Source: Hawksworthiomyces lignivorus (lineage: Eukaryota > Ascomycota > Sordariomycetes > Ophiostomatales > Ophiostomataceae). Taken from it: a DNA stretch of 64,000 nucleotides. The position numbers were made by a program, and so were the translations under genes. The DNA is taken from contig NTMA01000092.1 in assembly GCA_002917075.1 (NCBI GenBank), positions 62,001-126,000 of the forward strand, read 5' to 3'. This document shows positions 10,874-24,100 of the stretch, piece by piece. Position 1 is the first letter of the stretch; each line of letters begins with the position of its first letter. The notes under the pieces are model-generated. The model was not told the DNA's origin. It made no database searches and saw nothing but the letters and a program-made list of their open reading frames with translations.

Positions 10874-11848
10874 ATGGGCGCCTCCTTTTCGCCCAAGGCG
10901 ACTCCGCCAAGGTCGGCAACATCGCGCCTCTTGGCGATGAAGTTCATGAACAGACTTGGACCGACCGACGCCACTTCTACCTCTTCCTCGCCATTGGCCT
11001 CAAGCCCATCCACGCCAGTATCCCGAAAGGATGCCTTCGCTAGCTCATGGAACGGAGGGGAGGACAATATCCAGGCTGGACAGGACGAAGATGGCGATCA
11101 ACCGTCGGCGAAGCGGCGGAAAGTCTCGGCGGCATCCACCCTGGCGCCATCGCCTTCTATTGGTACGACGGTTGCAGACATGGAAGCAACTATGCGTGCC
11201 TCAATGGAAGACGAAGAACGTCGGCGACAGGCAGCTATCAAGAAGCGGGCAGCAGAACTGGGCGACGAGCACTGGACGTGGAATGCGCCGCTGCCACCGC
11301 ACGTAGCTGCGAAGCTGACGGCAACCACTGCTGCTACAAAGACGAGGATGCCCTATTCTGTTGTGCGTGTAGGGTTTGCCGAAATTGACAGCAGGACAGA
11401 GGTGGTGGCCGACAGCACCTCAACTCATAACAGCGGCAGCGGCAGCACCTCAAGCACAGCTGACGGAACAAAGCCCAGAATCATGCGCTTTAACATGAAG
11501 AAATCGACACAGGTAGGAGCCATACATAGAAGCTTACCCCATTAGTTCCCTCTGCTGACATGTGCTATCTTCCTCCTTTAGGCTTCTGGCCAAGACGAAG
11601 ACTCAACCGGCGAAAGCGACGAAGCAACCCGAGAAGGCCAACACCCGAGTCCAAATAAGTCTCGAAAACGGCCACGGTCGGAAACAGAAACACATAAAAA
11701 GAAAGAGTCTACTAAGTTAAAACATCTCACGTCTCTATCGTCACAGGGTGGCCAGAGTATCATGAAATGCCATAAATGTGGTCGGCCAGGCCATAAGGCG
11801 GCCAATTGTCCGTCAGAGCAAAGAAGGCCTGGATCAAGGAAGAGGTGA
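10874..11848 (+). CDS. Mpp6-like nuclear exosome cofactor with C-terminal zinc knuckle
   Basis: Two exons, 10874-11512 and 11582-11848 (69-bp intron, GTAGGA...TTTAG), give 301 residues. Residues 17-27 (SRLLAMKFMNR) match the N-terminal signature of Mpp6/MPHOSPH6, a small RNA-binding protein that tethers the helicase Mtr4 to the nuclear exosome. A KRRK patch (about 79-82), an Arg/Lys-rich helix (about 115-126: EEERRRQAAIKKRAAE) and PRIMRFNMKKS, also reminiscent of Mpp6, follow. The last exon ends with a CCHC zinc knuckle, C276-x2-C279-x4-H284-x4-C289, then a basic tail. Yeast and human Mpp6 lack a zinc knuckle as far as I recall. The Mpp6 assignment rests on the short signature; the CCHC finger is certain. 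Confidence 0.65.
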
Positions 11849-14800
11849 AACACAGAAAACGAGAACAATAAGCAGGGGACTCAACTTGATTGTTTCTCCT
11901 GGTTGTCCATGAACGTCGCCCCGTCGCTATTCGGCTCTTTGCACCAGTATGGAGCTATGAGGTTGTCAGGACCACGATCAAGTACGGCATATCGTCTCCT
12001 CTTCGCCGCCTCTACTTCTTTGGTCTCCGCCCCGCCTCTGATTTTATTGCCTCAATCATCCTGCTCCCCTTGATCCGAAGTTTTTCGGCACTTCTTTAAA
12101 CCACTACTCTGCTGTTTGTTGCGGGCAGCCTTTTGTGCTAGAGCTGCAACTGCCAGACCACATATGTCGAAGTGGCTAATTATGGTAAATATGAGAGTGG
12201 GATAGGAATGTATTAAAGATCCTCCAAGTCGAACTCGTCGGTGCGGCAGCGCTACCTCCCGGAGAGAACGAGGCTTCGCCGGTAGACGAGAAGGGTGGAG
12301 TGTGGAGTAGCTACAAGTATATGTAGGCTGAAGCTGCTAGTGTACCAGCCCGTAGTCTTCGCACAGCCATAGGGAGCATTCAGAGCTAAAACTCAGGGCC
12401 AATGACACCGGGTAGCATAGAATACCAACTCGTTGCTCGGCACAAAATGCCACCCAGAAAACACAGATATGGTTTCCATCGTCTCTTTCATTGCGCTCAC
12501 GCTATTTGTGATAAAAATTCAGAGTGACCACACCAGCAGAGTGACTACACTAGCAGAGCTCCAAGTATGAGCTGTCTCGTCACTTGTTGTGCGAGATTGT
12601 AAATTATTCAAATATTAAGACAAGTGATTCCTTGGTAGCATAATTGCATTCGTGAACGCCTGCTGCGCCCTAGCAGTAACCTCATACACATGAAGAAGAA
12701 TGGCTTAATTTTGTTCTGCTAGTTTCTGGAAACTGGCCACAATTTCTAATTTGCAAGTGCTCTATTTTTGTTGGTTCCGAATGGTGAAACTCAGCGGTTG
12801 GATCGTTCCTGAAGATGTGGTCACGGAAAGATATGCACTTTTCATATGAATCGGAGGAGGATCTGAAAGAGAGTTTCAGGCGAAGGAAAATAGTTCACCG
12901 AAAAATCTATAGGCAGAACGGCAAAGAAATAAGGTGATGATGCACCCGGCCGTGGATCGACTTCGAGAGAATCGCACAACCGAAAAGCAGATACCAAATC
13001 CTGAAGATATAAAAATATGGGTCAATCCAGTGCAAGCTAAGTCTGTTGGCAGACGGGAATCCCGTGCCGTGCCTTGTGTGGAATATTTTGTTTTCTTGCC
13101 TTCACTCCGCCTCTTCCCTGAGCTGTTACTTTGAACATTGCATTCTTCTATCTCTTGTTCCCGGAAAGACAGCTATAACAAGACGGAATAGATTGTCAAA
13201 CATATCTGCATGTCTATGGCTATGCCATGTAGAACTTGGGGGCGGGAATGGTGTGCGAGTGGATTTAGATAGCAATATGGCAAGTGGACTCAGGAGAGAG
13301 GTTGAGTTGTCTCTTGGCCATTGACCATTTTTCATCTAAGCTTAGCCTCTCATCGAACAGAAACTTCTGCTGTCCTGACCGTATTCCCGTCATTAAATGC
13401 AACCAATATGAAGTTTCAAAGCCATTGGCTTCTTCCAAGATAGAAACATGGAGGCCGCCATATATTATAGGACTATCGCTGAAGGTTGTTTAAGTAATGG
13501 TATCGTTTCAGCTGGAACAGGTCTCTCTATCCATTCTAGAGAATGAGTCTACATATTTTCATTCTTCGTTCTGCTGGTAGGATTATGTATGCAGCGTTTG
13601 TGGTCATATTCTGGATGCCGAGCTTCGTCTTCGCTCTCCTGGCACTCTACCAGAGCACATTTGCTAGGGTTCGATTTTGGTGTTTCGCCTATGGCCCGGA
13701 AATGCACAGTTCTGGTTTAAACGCCTCTAGGCTGTGACGAATTGCTGCCGCAATGACTTGTCAATCAAGTTCAAATTGATCGGTGGGGAGGAAGAATGGG
13801 TTGAAAACGACCCAAAAAGAACGTCCGAAGAGGCAAAAAAGGGGGTTGAATGGACCACACATCAAAAACACGGCAGAACGCGAAAATGGCACTGTCGTCG
13901 ACTTGACTAGCAAATGAGTCAAATAGAAACAGATAATATGAAAAGAAAGGGTCAGAAATCACACTAATGGGAATGTCAGCGATCTGCGGATGGAACCGCA
14001 AACGGGAGAGAGTTCTTTTTGAGAGAAGAAGCAGAGAGAATATTAACAATGAACCAAATTTTAGAGTCATATAATAATACTGGTGCTATAACTATTGCCA
14101 TTTGAGAAGTGGACAGCATTTTTTTTCTTCCCTTTTTTTTTAGCCTTTCCTTCAACCAAAGGAAGAAGAGAAACAAGGAGGAGCAGCCGTTTGAGCCGAA
14201 CCAAGGTCTGTTCTTTCTTGTGCCAACAAGGTAGGCGCAATCCAGACAAACCTTAGGGTCTTGAAAACTGGTCGCAGTAGAGAGACATCATGTGCATCTC
14301 AGTGACCAGAAGGAAGGAGCTTCCGTGGACTTTAGTTGATCGATGGGTACCAACAATGTCTTAAAAAAAAAGCCCATTCTTTCTTTCCCTTTTTTATATT
14401 ACCTTAATTTGTCTTATTTTATTTTATTTAATATTTAATATTTGATATTTATTTTTTGTTTTACATTTCTCCTTTGTTTTTGATGTGATCTTTCTTTTTT
14501 GGGTTCGAGGAGAAGCCGCATGCTGTAGGTTTCGAAGATAAGCCATTTGTCATATCCAGTGCTCTGTCCGTCAGCTGCGGTGCTGCTTTACCATGATGTT
14601 TGAGGTCTAGAAAATTTTAATCGACCAGGATTTTCCTGCATAAAGGACTCGTACGCTGCCGGGGTTGTCATACGCCGCGTACAATAATCCAAGGTGAGCA
14701 GGGTTAAAAAAACACCATCTGTATATGCAATGATATAATGGCAAATATGGCAGCAAATATGGCAGCAGATGAACGCGAAACAGCGGATGGTGCAACACTG

Positions 14801-17800
14801 GTCAGCTAAATGCTTCGTAATGACCGAAGCCAGATTGCTCGCAGCAACTCCTGGAGAATACTACATACTGGTGTCTAGAAGCAAACACCGTTTTCATCAC
14901 TACCCTCGCTTCACATTAGCCTTATTGTCTTCACCTAGATACTTCCTAGTTGCCCCCTTTCAGTCGCGAACCCTGCTCTCCATATGTATCTCATATCTCG
15001 TGTCTCGTGTCTCCTTTCTCCCCTCTCCCCTCCCCTTTCTCTAACCTCCGCTTTGCCAAGACTTGATTCTCAAGTACCCAAAGCCGTTCACCCCATCTCG
15101 TCCCATTCGCGGATCCATTCCTGGTCAATCATAACCAACAAACAAATAGTTTAGCTGAGGACTTCAAAGTATACCTCAAAACTGCAGGCCTGGCTTAAGG
15201 ATACAAATACACCCCAATTGTACGGGATTTACGCTACTGCACCAACTGCAAGCTCGAGTTCATACGGGAGGTAGAACGCAAAGGTGCTCGTTGCGCAACA
15301 AAGCAGAAAGCTTAACCCTAGACAGAGGGGGTATTACAGGGCAGACTTGGGATGAATTACGGCCAGACTGTACCGGTAACGACAGCTATCCTTGTTACTG
15401 CATGCGTGCTAGGCCAGAATAGGTGCTTGTGGCTTCTCTTACTTTTGACTATAGGTGCGGGCGCACGTTGCGGTATAAGCGAAGTCCGCATAACTGGGAC
15501 ACTGATTGAGACTTGGGAGAAAGCCTCGTCCCATATCTTGTTATATCCTTCGCTGAGCATCCCAAGCGGAAATAAGATGCCGCGGCTTATACGGCTGCAA
15601 ATAGGCTGCAAATAGACACTACTGGGAGCCACGCTTGTTCCCTCAATAGGTTCGTTAATACTCCGTACAACCCGATGCTTCTTGCGGGACAAGCTGTTTT
15701 GTAGAAGAATTGGATACGGGGGTTTTCGAAAAATTTCATTGTCTGTTCTGTGGCACAAGTAACTGTCATACGAAAAATTTGATCAAGCCGGTGTGAGCGC
15801 TGCTACTTCTTGAGCATTCTATGAGTTGTAAAAAGCAAGGATAAGGAGAGGGGGTAAGAGCCGCCACAGCCGTTGGAGTTGCCGCATAACGAGTACGAGC
15901 TGCAGAATTTGTACGTTTCTCACAGGAAAACGTCCTCTGGCGGTGAGTGAGAAGACTTTTCTAGTCCGAATTGGCAAGTTCTGACGACCCTTTTCTGCTT
16001 GGAGATCTTCCCAATCGTGAGACGTATTATTATCGGTGAGATACTTTTGGCTCCTTCGTTAATGCCACCCAAAGTGAGTGGGGGGCATCTGACTTGTCGC
16101 CTGCTACCCTCCTCTGGGAGCTATTGCCATTCTTCCCTTTCTGGTTTACCCTGCTTTTTGGTAGTGAGTCCCCGAATGGAACAATGCGCAGAACTATTTT
16201 GAGCTGCGCCGTGGAACTGCTACACATCGGCGGAAGGATGACATATTTCATGCTTGGTTTTCTTCGGTCATTTCCTGTTGTAAGAATAGCCGCGCTGCTC
16301 GTAGTCAAGGATATTACATGACCTCATTCATTCTCTTCTTTGTGCTTTTTGTATCTCTCTTATCCTCTATCATGGGACATACAGACGTTTTCGAACGCTC
16401 GCGCAGATGCTCTCACACCGTGAGATGTTCTATTGCCACACAGGATGATGAAGTGGCGGGTTGACGACCAAGAAAGTCAAGCCCTTTCACAGAACACGGG
16501 TACGTACGTTGCATGCGACCCTTTTGGTTTGGAGGGGGGAGGGGAGGGGAGGCGGTATGAGATACACTTTGTATGCATGTGTGTGCGTTTTCTTTTGATG
16601 CGGGTTGATTTCCTAGGCCAGTAACGTCTAATCTAACCGAAGTGCGGCGGGGAGTGCAGGGAAAAATAAAATGAGTCGCGTTACCACACAGGTCACAATT
16701 CAGACTTTAGCAGACATGACGGTTCCCGGCAACTTATAGACATTTGGTAGGATCGACGAAAGCGAACCCGCATGCCGGCAAAGGAGGCCCTGCTGTGAGA
16801 CATGGGAGTGGTCAGAGTGGTGCCTGCAACGTGTGTACCATGTGCAAGTCCCTAGCGTAACTAACCCAATGATACTGTGAAACGTAGGTACAGACGTATC
16901 TTGGTAGTTGGTGGTTCATCGATCCGATTGTCTTTCTGGAATCCTTCCTTTGGAAGGAGAATACAATAGGTGGAATACCTTACGGAGTCCCGAACCAGAC
17001 ATACACAAACCCTTGTCATCGGCGATACTTGCAGCGCACCATCTTTTTTAGTTATTTATTTCTTGCTTTTGCAGCATCTCCCTTCATCCATCTATTGCAA
17101 TTGTCTTTTCTTTTGAGTTGCCGGGAAACCTGAGTGGTATTTCCACTCTGTGCCGTTATAGACACGGGCGAGACACCTGTTTGGCTAGTGATTCAGCGTT
17201 AATCACCTTGTATTAAAAATAACGTCGTCGCATGCAGTTCAGATGTCGTCCGTAATCAAAACCTAATTCATGCCAAATCAAATGCTGAGTAGAACCGATG
17301 GTAACGATACAGATGTAAATAAGTGGAGACTTGGGGCGGCGAATCAACCTGGGAGGGGGTTTTAGGTGAATTTTGACCCGCCTCAGATGCTCGCAGCATT
17401 GTGGGAGCTACAATACAGCGGAAATAAAGCACGGGCTACATCTCTAGAGACACTGAAAGGAACACTACTACGGGAAAGAGCCAAGACCAGTCTCAGAGGT
17501 TCTCGAGCCGGCTTGTGTCTGGCGGTTCCGTCTTTTCGTTCTGTGTGATTATACGTGCGTGTATGAAAGGTAGTAGGAAGGAAGGGATAAATGAAGAACA
17601 GAAAGAGAGAAGGATGCAGGCAGTTCAAATGAGACACCCTCCGTTGGACGAGGCTAAAGAAGGGAAAGCAGCGACACAAAATATGCTTCCCTTTCCTTTT
17701 TGGTCAACATGGTGTCCTCTTTCTGACTGTTTCCAGAATTTCTTGGTTCCCTGCTAAGATATTTTTCTTGGTACACGAACACGCACGCTAAAACCTACTA

Positions 17801-19516
17801 GAGCTTCGAGTCGATACGAAGCATGACGGCCCCCGCTCAGGCGATTCTAGTAGGTCTTGTGAGGTCACGGTCCCGGAAGCAAAGATATGTCCCGCCTAGC
17901 AGCTTTGCGCCAGAAGATAGCGCCAGCGAACATGTGCATTCATTCCACGCCGGCGGGACCGTTCTGCCAGACGCATAAGCCTAGAATACTCTATTTGCCA
18001 CGCAGCTGACAAGCAGAAGCCCGTCCACACACAAAAGCTCTGCAGAGCTAAAGCAAGGCCTCCATTGCGTACGAATTCAAGGAGCCGAGTAGCTACCCAT
18101 TTGCCATGTCGGTACTATGAATAGACACTACGTCGGCAAACTTGCGTTTTGTGCTATCATCGCGCTCCGCCCGAGCAGGGGAAAAAGAAAAAGCGGGCGG
18201 GCTTGCGCATCAGCTCTTGCCTGCCCTTTCTTTCCAGTTCTTTCTCTCTCTTCTTTTCTTTTTCCTGAGTGGCTCTTTTCGCTGGCTTTGCTGCTCCATT
18301 TTTTCACTTTAAGTCTGATCTCGTGGGCTTCTCCCCCATCCCCCGCCAACCAAAAAAAGGAACATCCAACCACAGTGTCTTGAACGTCTGTCCTTACCTG
18401 CAAACATCTGCATTCGCCATTGCGGCAAGGAAAGTGCGCGTTTGTGCGTGAGCGTGTTTATGTATTTTCGTGCCTGTATTCCGTAAGATCCCCCTTGAAA
18501 TAAAGAGTGCGAGTGAAGGTGGGACAAGAGCCGCCTATTAGCAAGGCCCACATACCGGTCCAAATCAAAGAGCCGACTCGTTTTTCTCCTTCAACAAACC
18601 ACACACTTTCGGCTGCAAACTACAAACGTCAACACGACTCGCCTGCCCACTACAGTCTGCGGAAGACAACACATTTTAGATCCGCATTTACAAATTCGAT
18701 GTGTATGCTGCCATAACCAAGACTGCAGCGGAAGGGATAAGCTAGGCAAGGAAGCCGTATACGTATCTCAGCGTGTGGAAGTCGACGAGCTTTGCTCTCT
18801 TGGCATTATTCTCATTTTCTTTTCCATTTCCATCGACATCTTCATCATCGCCTCCTTCTATGCAGGCTAGCATTCTAGGGTTCGCTTCTCAAATCTCAGC
18901 AGGGTCCATTCGACGCGGTTAGTTCCATTGCTGCTGTTGCTTGCGTTGATGTCTTGATTTTTTCCATGGGGCTGCATTTCGTTTTCGCCTTGATTCCAAT
19001 GTTTTCTGCTTGACTGTTCTGCCTATTTGCTTTCACAATGAATTCCCAGGACATATTTCTGTAAGAACTGGCCCAAACAACACTGGCTATGGTTGTTTGG
19101 CAAGGGTGCCTGCGTTCATAATGGTCCACGATAATTTTTTGGTCGTGGGATTCTGTCTTGTGCTTCCTCGGGCCAGGCCAGGCCGGGCCCTCCCATCCTT
19201 CTACGTTCATTCTGTCGCCTTTTTGGCCTCTTTTCTGGCTTCTCTTTTCGCTCTTGGAGTTTAAACCGTCTGCATCTTGAGGCTACGCCAACAAAAGTCG
19301 AAAGAAAAAGAGAAGGGTAGACGAGAGTCAAAGAAATCGGATTTGCGCAGCAAGTTTGCCAAGCCTGCTTTTCTAGCCTGCCTGTTCTTTGAGCATTACT
19401 GCGTCCTTTGTATGCCTCTTCTATTTGCAAAATTCAATTCACGCCGGGCAACTTGTCCTTTTCACCCCCCTTGCTTTGCTGTCTTAACTCTACCTTCATT
19501 TCAAGCGCCTTCAGCC
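11849..19516. other. Very long gene-empty region
   Basis: About 7.7 kb without a supportable gene. Every open frame is about 130 codons or shorter, has no recognisable domain and no coherent splice-linked partner. Composition is mixed, with several homopyrimidine patches. Noted in passing: a G-rich run at 16531-16552, a TACGGAGT element at 16981, and TACTCCGTAC at 15659. No transposase or reverse-transcriptase fragment is readable. It may contain untranslated RNA or decayed mobile DNA that cannot be recognised by eye. Confidence 0.5.
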
Positions 19517-19874
19517 ATGGCCTACCAAGTACGTGTGTACAGTTTTATAGATGAGGTTTGGTGGTCTTAATATCCCTCTTAAAGACTGGCTGCGGACCTT
19601 AACGGCTCACCACTATTGATTACTGTTGCTCTGTTTGCCCTGGTCCCCTGTATTTTCTGACTATCCTCCCCCGGACTATACCAATTACGGTACCTTGCCG
19701 GAAAAAAAAAAAACTAAATTCGAATATTGCTATTGCATTGCTCTATTCTGATATAGCATATAACAGCCCATGCTTGTCGATCCTCTTCTCGTTTTTCTTG
19801 TTTGTCTGTTTTCAATACCCAGTTGGTTCTTAATGCTAACATTATAATAGCAATATCAGAGCTACCCCTTTTAA
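19517..19874 (+). other. Candidate spliced micro-ORF (11 codons) far upstream of the IDE gene
   Basis: ATG at 19517 in good context (GCCATGGCC) reads Met-Ala-Tyr-Gln and is then cut by GTACGT at 19529. A strong branch-point sequence (GCTAAC at 19835-19840) precedes ATAATAG at 19844-19850. Joining at 19851 continues in frame QYQSYPF and stops at 19872-19874, giving MAYQQYQSYPF. The implied intron is 322 bp. This could be an upstream ORF in a long, spliced leader of the metalloprotease gene, or a separate transcript. It is entirely predicted. Confidence 0.35.
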
Positions 19875-20353
19875 AAAGGGTTTCTCTATTTACTTTCTCA
19901 TTTCATTTCCCATACGCGCTCTGATACAACTTGGCTCACACTCTCCACTACCTGTCCACCCAAGACCGCGGCTTTGGAAGGCCAGGTTTTGTACCGAGAC
20001 TTGTATTTCCTACACTTCGGGATCACGCTTCTTCTCCTTCTCTTTTTGTCTGCTCCTGATTTCCTTGGCTCTTTCACCCCTGTCCCTTCATCGCCTTCGC
20101 TTTCTATTACAACCAAAGGAAATCCCCGATAATTTCTAGACAAGACTTTACGCAACCTTTGACCCGAGCCGCTGTGTCAAATCCTCCTCTAGGCCACTTA
20201 GTGAGCGGGCGGCCTACAAGGCAACGGGAGCCTGCTTTCCAGAACCATAGCCTAACATAGCGCACCGAAGAGCCACAGCCGAAATTCTTGGTACAAAAGG
20301 CTAGGCACGCAATAAGGAATAAAAGCAAGGTCCATTCCCCAACCCTGGAGGAG

Positions 20354-20360
20354 TATAAAA
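20354..20360 (+). promoter_or_regulatory. TATA box (TATAAAA) upstream of the IDE gene
   Basis: TATAAAA lies 26 bases before the first in-frame ATG (20380) of a long open leader and 845 bases before the preferred start (21199). If used, transcription would begin near 20385-20400. That would place the 20380 ATG outside the mRNA and favour the downstream start. Confidence 0.4.
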
Positions 20361-21198
20361 AGCATCGACAGCTCAGCCGATGACATTGAGACCATTGCGC
20401 CAACTACACCACCAACGACACCAACGACAACAATATTTGACTACAAACGGTTCCGCTTTTCCCGTTGCTATCAGCAATACTACGAGTCGGCCACTCTGCT
20501 TATCCAGAAGCTCTACTTTTATACGAGCAACGTCCTCCTTTCCCCGGCACGGTCCCACACGGCCTCTGAACATTCTATTCTTGATTCCTCGTGCCTCTGC
20601 TTCGCCCATTTCTTGTTTAATAAACAAGGCCTTGTGGTTGTCGTTCTGCCAGCTAGTTTCAAAGCCAGTCTCCCTGCTCTCATTGTCTCATTCCATAAGA
20701 CCTTCATACGACTGCCCTCCTTGTCAGCGGGCTGTTACGAACTCTCAGCGGAAGCAACGAGAGAATTGTGCGATTGCTGCACCTGTACCCTCGAGCAATA
20801 CAACGTTTTCCACAAGGCCTATTTTTCGAGATTCTGAGTTTGTCACATACAAGAACTTTGACCTCGTTGCCGCACCCCCACACTGCCATTCGCACAGACC
20901 TGGGGCCAAGCTCATCGCATACCGCCTTCAGCACAGCGCTGTTTTCGCCGCCTCTAGCTCCAGTGGCCACAAGACCCGCCTGTTTTCATCTGCAGTAGCT
21001 GCCTGTTGTGGCAGCCTTGTCCTAACTCGTCTCTCACCGAGAAAACTCTCTCTGCAGACCTCTGCTTTTCTTCATTCGTCTTCTTCGGGCTCTTTTTCTC
21101 GGCTATCTCGACGCACGGCAGCACACACTTCTGTGCTGCGGTCGTTCCTTGACATTAATAGTATCTGGGGTGCAAACAGAAAAAGACGCTTCTCAACA

Positions 21199-24100
21199 AT
21201 GGCTCCAACTTCGAGAGAATCGCAGCAGGGGCTTGACCGACCGCCGGTGAAGATCGTAACCGAGACTTTAGAAAAGCCGTCATTGGACGACCGATCTTAC
21301 AGAGTGATTGAATTGGCCAACGGGCTTGAGGCTTTGCTTGTCTACGATTCCGAGACCGACAAAGCTAGCGCATCTCTCGATGTCGGTGTAGGCAATTTTA
21401 ATGATACTGATGATATGCCAGGAACAGCTCATGCTGTGGAACATGTAAGTGGCTTTCATCTATGAGATGGGTCTCGGCACCCGGGAGCTGACTCGAAGCG
21501 CAGCTTTTGTTTATGGGAACAAAGAAGTTTCCCGAAGAGAATGCCTACAACCAGTACCTCTCCTCTAACTCAGGTGGTTCGAACGCATACACGTCTTCCA
21601 CGTCGACAAACTACTTCTTCGACGTGTCTGGTCAGCCTCACAATGAAGGTGTTGCTTCTGCAACGAATCCATCTCCCCTCTACGGCGCCCTGGACCGATT
21701 TGCTCAGTTTTTTATTGAGCCTTTGTTCCTGGCCTCCACCGTTGACCGGGAACTGCGCGCTGTAGACTCAGAGAACAAGAAAAACCTTCAGAATGATCAG
21801 TGGCGCATTCACCAGCTAGAAAAGTCGTTGACAAACCCGAAACACCCATTTTGTCACTTTAGTACGGGTAACCTTGAAATCCTCAAAATTGAACCCGAAG
21901 CGCGAGGCATCAATGTGCGGGAGAAGTTCATGGAGTTTCACGACAAGTACTATTCAGCAAACCAGATGAAGCTTGTCGTTCTGGGCCGTGAACCCCTGGA
22001 TGTTCTACAGGATTGGGTCTCCGAGCTTTTCTCCTCCATCCCCAACAAAAACCTGCCGCCGAACAGATGGCCCGATGTTGTTCCGTATACCTCGGAATAT
22101 CTTGGGTTGCAAACTTTTGCAAAGCCAGTCATGGACTCGAGAGACTTGAACCTGCGATTCCCGTGTCCCGACGAGACATATCTATACGACTCTCAGCCGA
22201 GCCGCTACGTCAGCCACCTGATCGGACACGAAGGCCCTGGTAGCATAATGTCCTACATCAAGGCAAAAGGCTGGGCAAACAGCCTCGGGGCAGGAATGAA
22301 TCCGGTGTGTGCCGGTACGCCCGGCATATTTGAAGTGACAATTCGGTTAACGGAAGAGGTTCGTTATTCTATTCTCCGTGTGCCCGTCGGCTCTATTTCG
22401 TAGCACACACATCTAACTTTCTTGCAGGGCTTGACAAATTACCAAGATGTCGTGAAGGTGTTCTTCCAGTATGTATCGATGCTCCGAGAGAACCCACCGC
22501 AGGAGTGGATTTTCGACGAGCAAAAGGGTATGGCCGACGTCGACTTTAAATTCAAGCAAAAGACACCTGCAAGCCGCTTCACGAGCAAGACCAGCTCGCT
22601 TATGCAACGTCCCATACCTCGCGAGCGCCTTCTGAGCGGCATCGACCGCCTCTATAAGTTCGAACCAGACCTGATCCAGAAGACAATTGACTGTCTGCGC
22701 CCGGATAATCTCCGTCTCACAGTAACGTCACGCACCTTTCCGGGAGACTGGAACCAGAAAGAAAAATGGTACGGAACAGAATACAGGGAAGAAGCAATTC
22801 CAGACAGCTTCATGGACGAAATTAAAAGTGCCTATGCCGTATCCAAAGCGAAGCGTATTTCGGCGCTCCACCTTCCACATAAGAATCAGTTTATTCCGAC
22901 GAAGCTGGAAGTGGAGAAGAAAGAGGTCGCTGAGCCGGCAACTTCACCGCGCATTATTCGAAATGATGACTTGGCGCGGACCTGGTTCAAGAAAGACGAC
23001 ACATTCTGGGTGCCCAAGGGAACTTTGACCGTGAGCATCAAGAACCCGGTTATCTTTTCCGTAGCTGAGAACTATATCAAAGCGAATGGCTTTGCTGAGC
23101 TTGTACGTGATGCTCTGGAAGAGTATTCGTACGATGCAGATCTCGCAGGCTTGTGGTACAATGTCTCCCTGGAACCTCACGCCCTCATTGTCGAAGTGTC
23201 CGGGTACAACGATAAGCTCCCGGTCCTTCTGGAGCAGGTGTTGGTTACGATGCGGGATTTGGAAGTCAAAGATGACCGCTTTGCGATCATCAAAGAGCGC
23301 GCGAGCCGGGCGCTTCGCAACTATGCTTTCCAGCAGCCATACCACCTCTTGGCCGACTACATGTCCTGGCTCACTTCGCCCTCGGCCTTCACGGTGGAAG
23401 AGCTGGCGCAGGCACTACCGGGAATCAGCGCTGACTCCGTACGGCGCTTCGCAAAAGAACTCCTTGGCCAACTACACATGGAAATACACGTACACGGCAA
23501 TCTCTACAAAGAGGATGCGTTGAAGTTGACTGATATGATTGAGTCGACGCTCCGGCCCCGGCCATTGCCGCGAGCTCAGTGGCCAGTCTGGCGTGAAGTA
23601 ATACTTCCGCCAGGCTGCAACTATGTCTTTGAAAAGCCGCTGGCAGACGAGGCAAACGTCAACCACGCCATCGAATACGTCTTGCACATCGGTGACAGGT
23701 CCGACCGACCAACTCGAGCGCGGTCGCTTCTCTTGGACCAGCTTACCCAAGAGCCGGCCTGGGACCAGCTTCGCACAAAGGAGCAGCTCGGCTACGTAGT
23801 TTTCAGCGGCGTCCGCTCTGGCACTACAACGATGGGATTCCGCTTCCTAGTACAGAGCGAGAAGGTTCCTCAGTACCTCGAACAGCGCGTTGACGCATTC
23901 TTGATAGAGTATATGAATACTCTGGACGACATGCCTGACGCGGCTTTTGAAGGCCACAAGCGCAGTCTCATCGTCAAGAGATTAGAGAAGCCTAAGAATC
24001 TGTACCAGGAGACTTCGCGCCACTGGATCCAGATCTACAACGAGTTCTATGATTTTGAATTTGGTAAGCCGCAACTAGCTTTTTTTTCTCCCCTATCAAC

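Noticed and set aside
15352..15758. Overlapping 87- and 133-codon frames on opposite strands in the large gap
   Set aside because: Neither has a recognisable motif or splice-linked partner; lengths are within chance for this composition.
16531..16552. G-rich run as a G-quadruplex
   Set aside because: Only three runs reach three or more Gs with loops; weaker than the 37298-37329 candidate.
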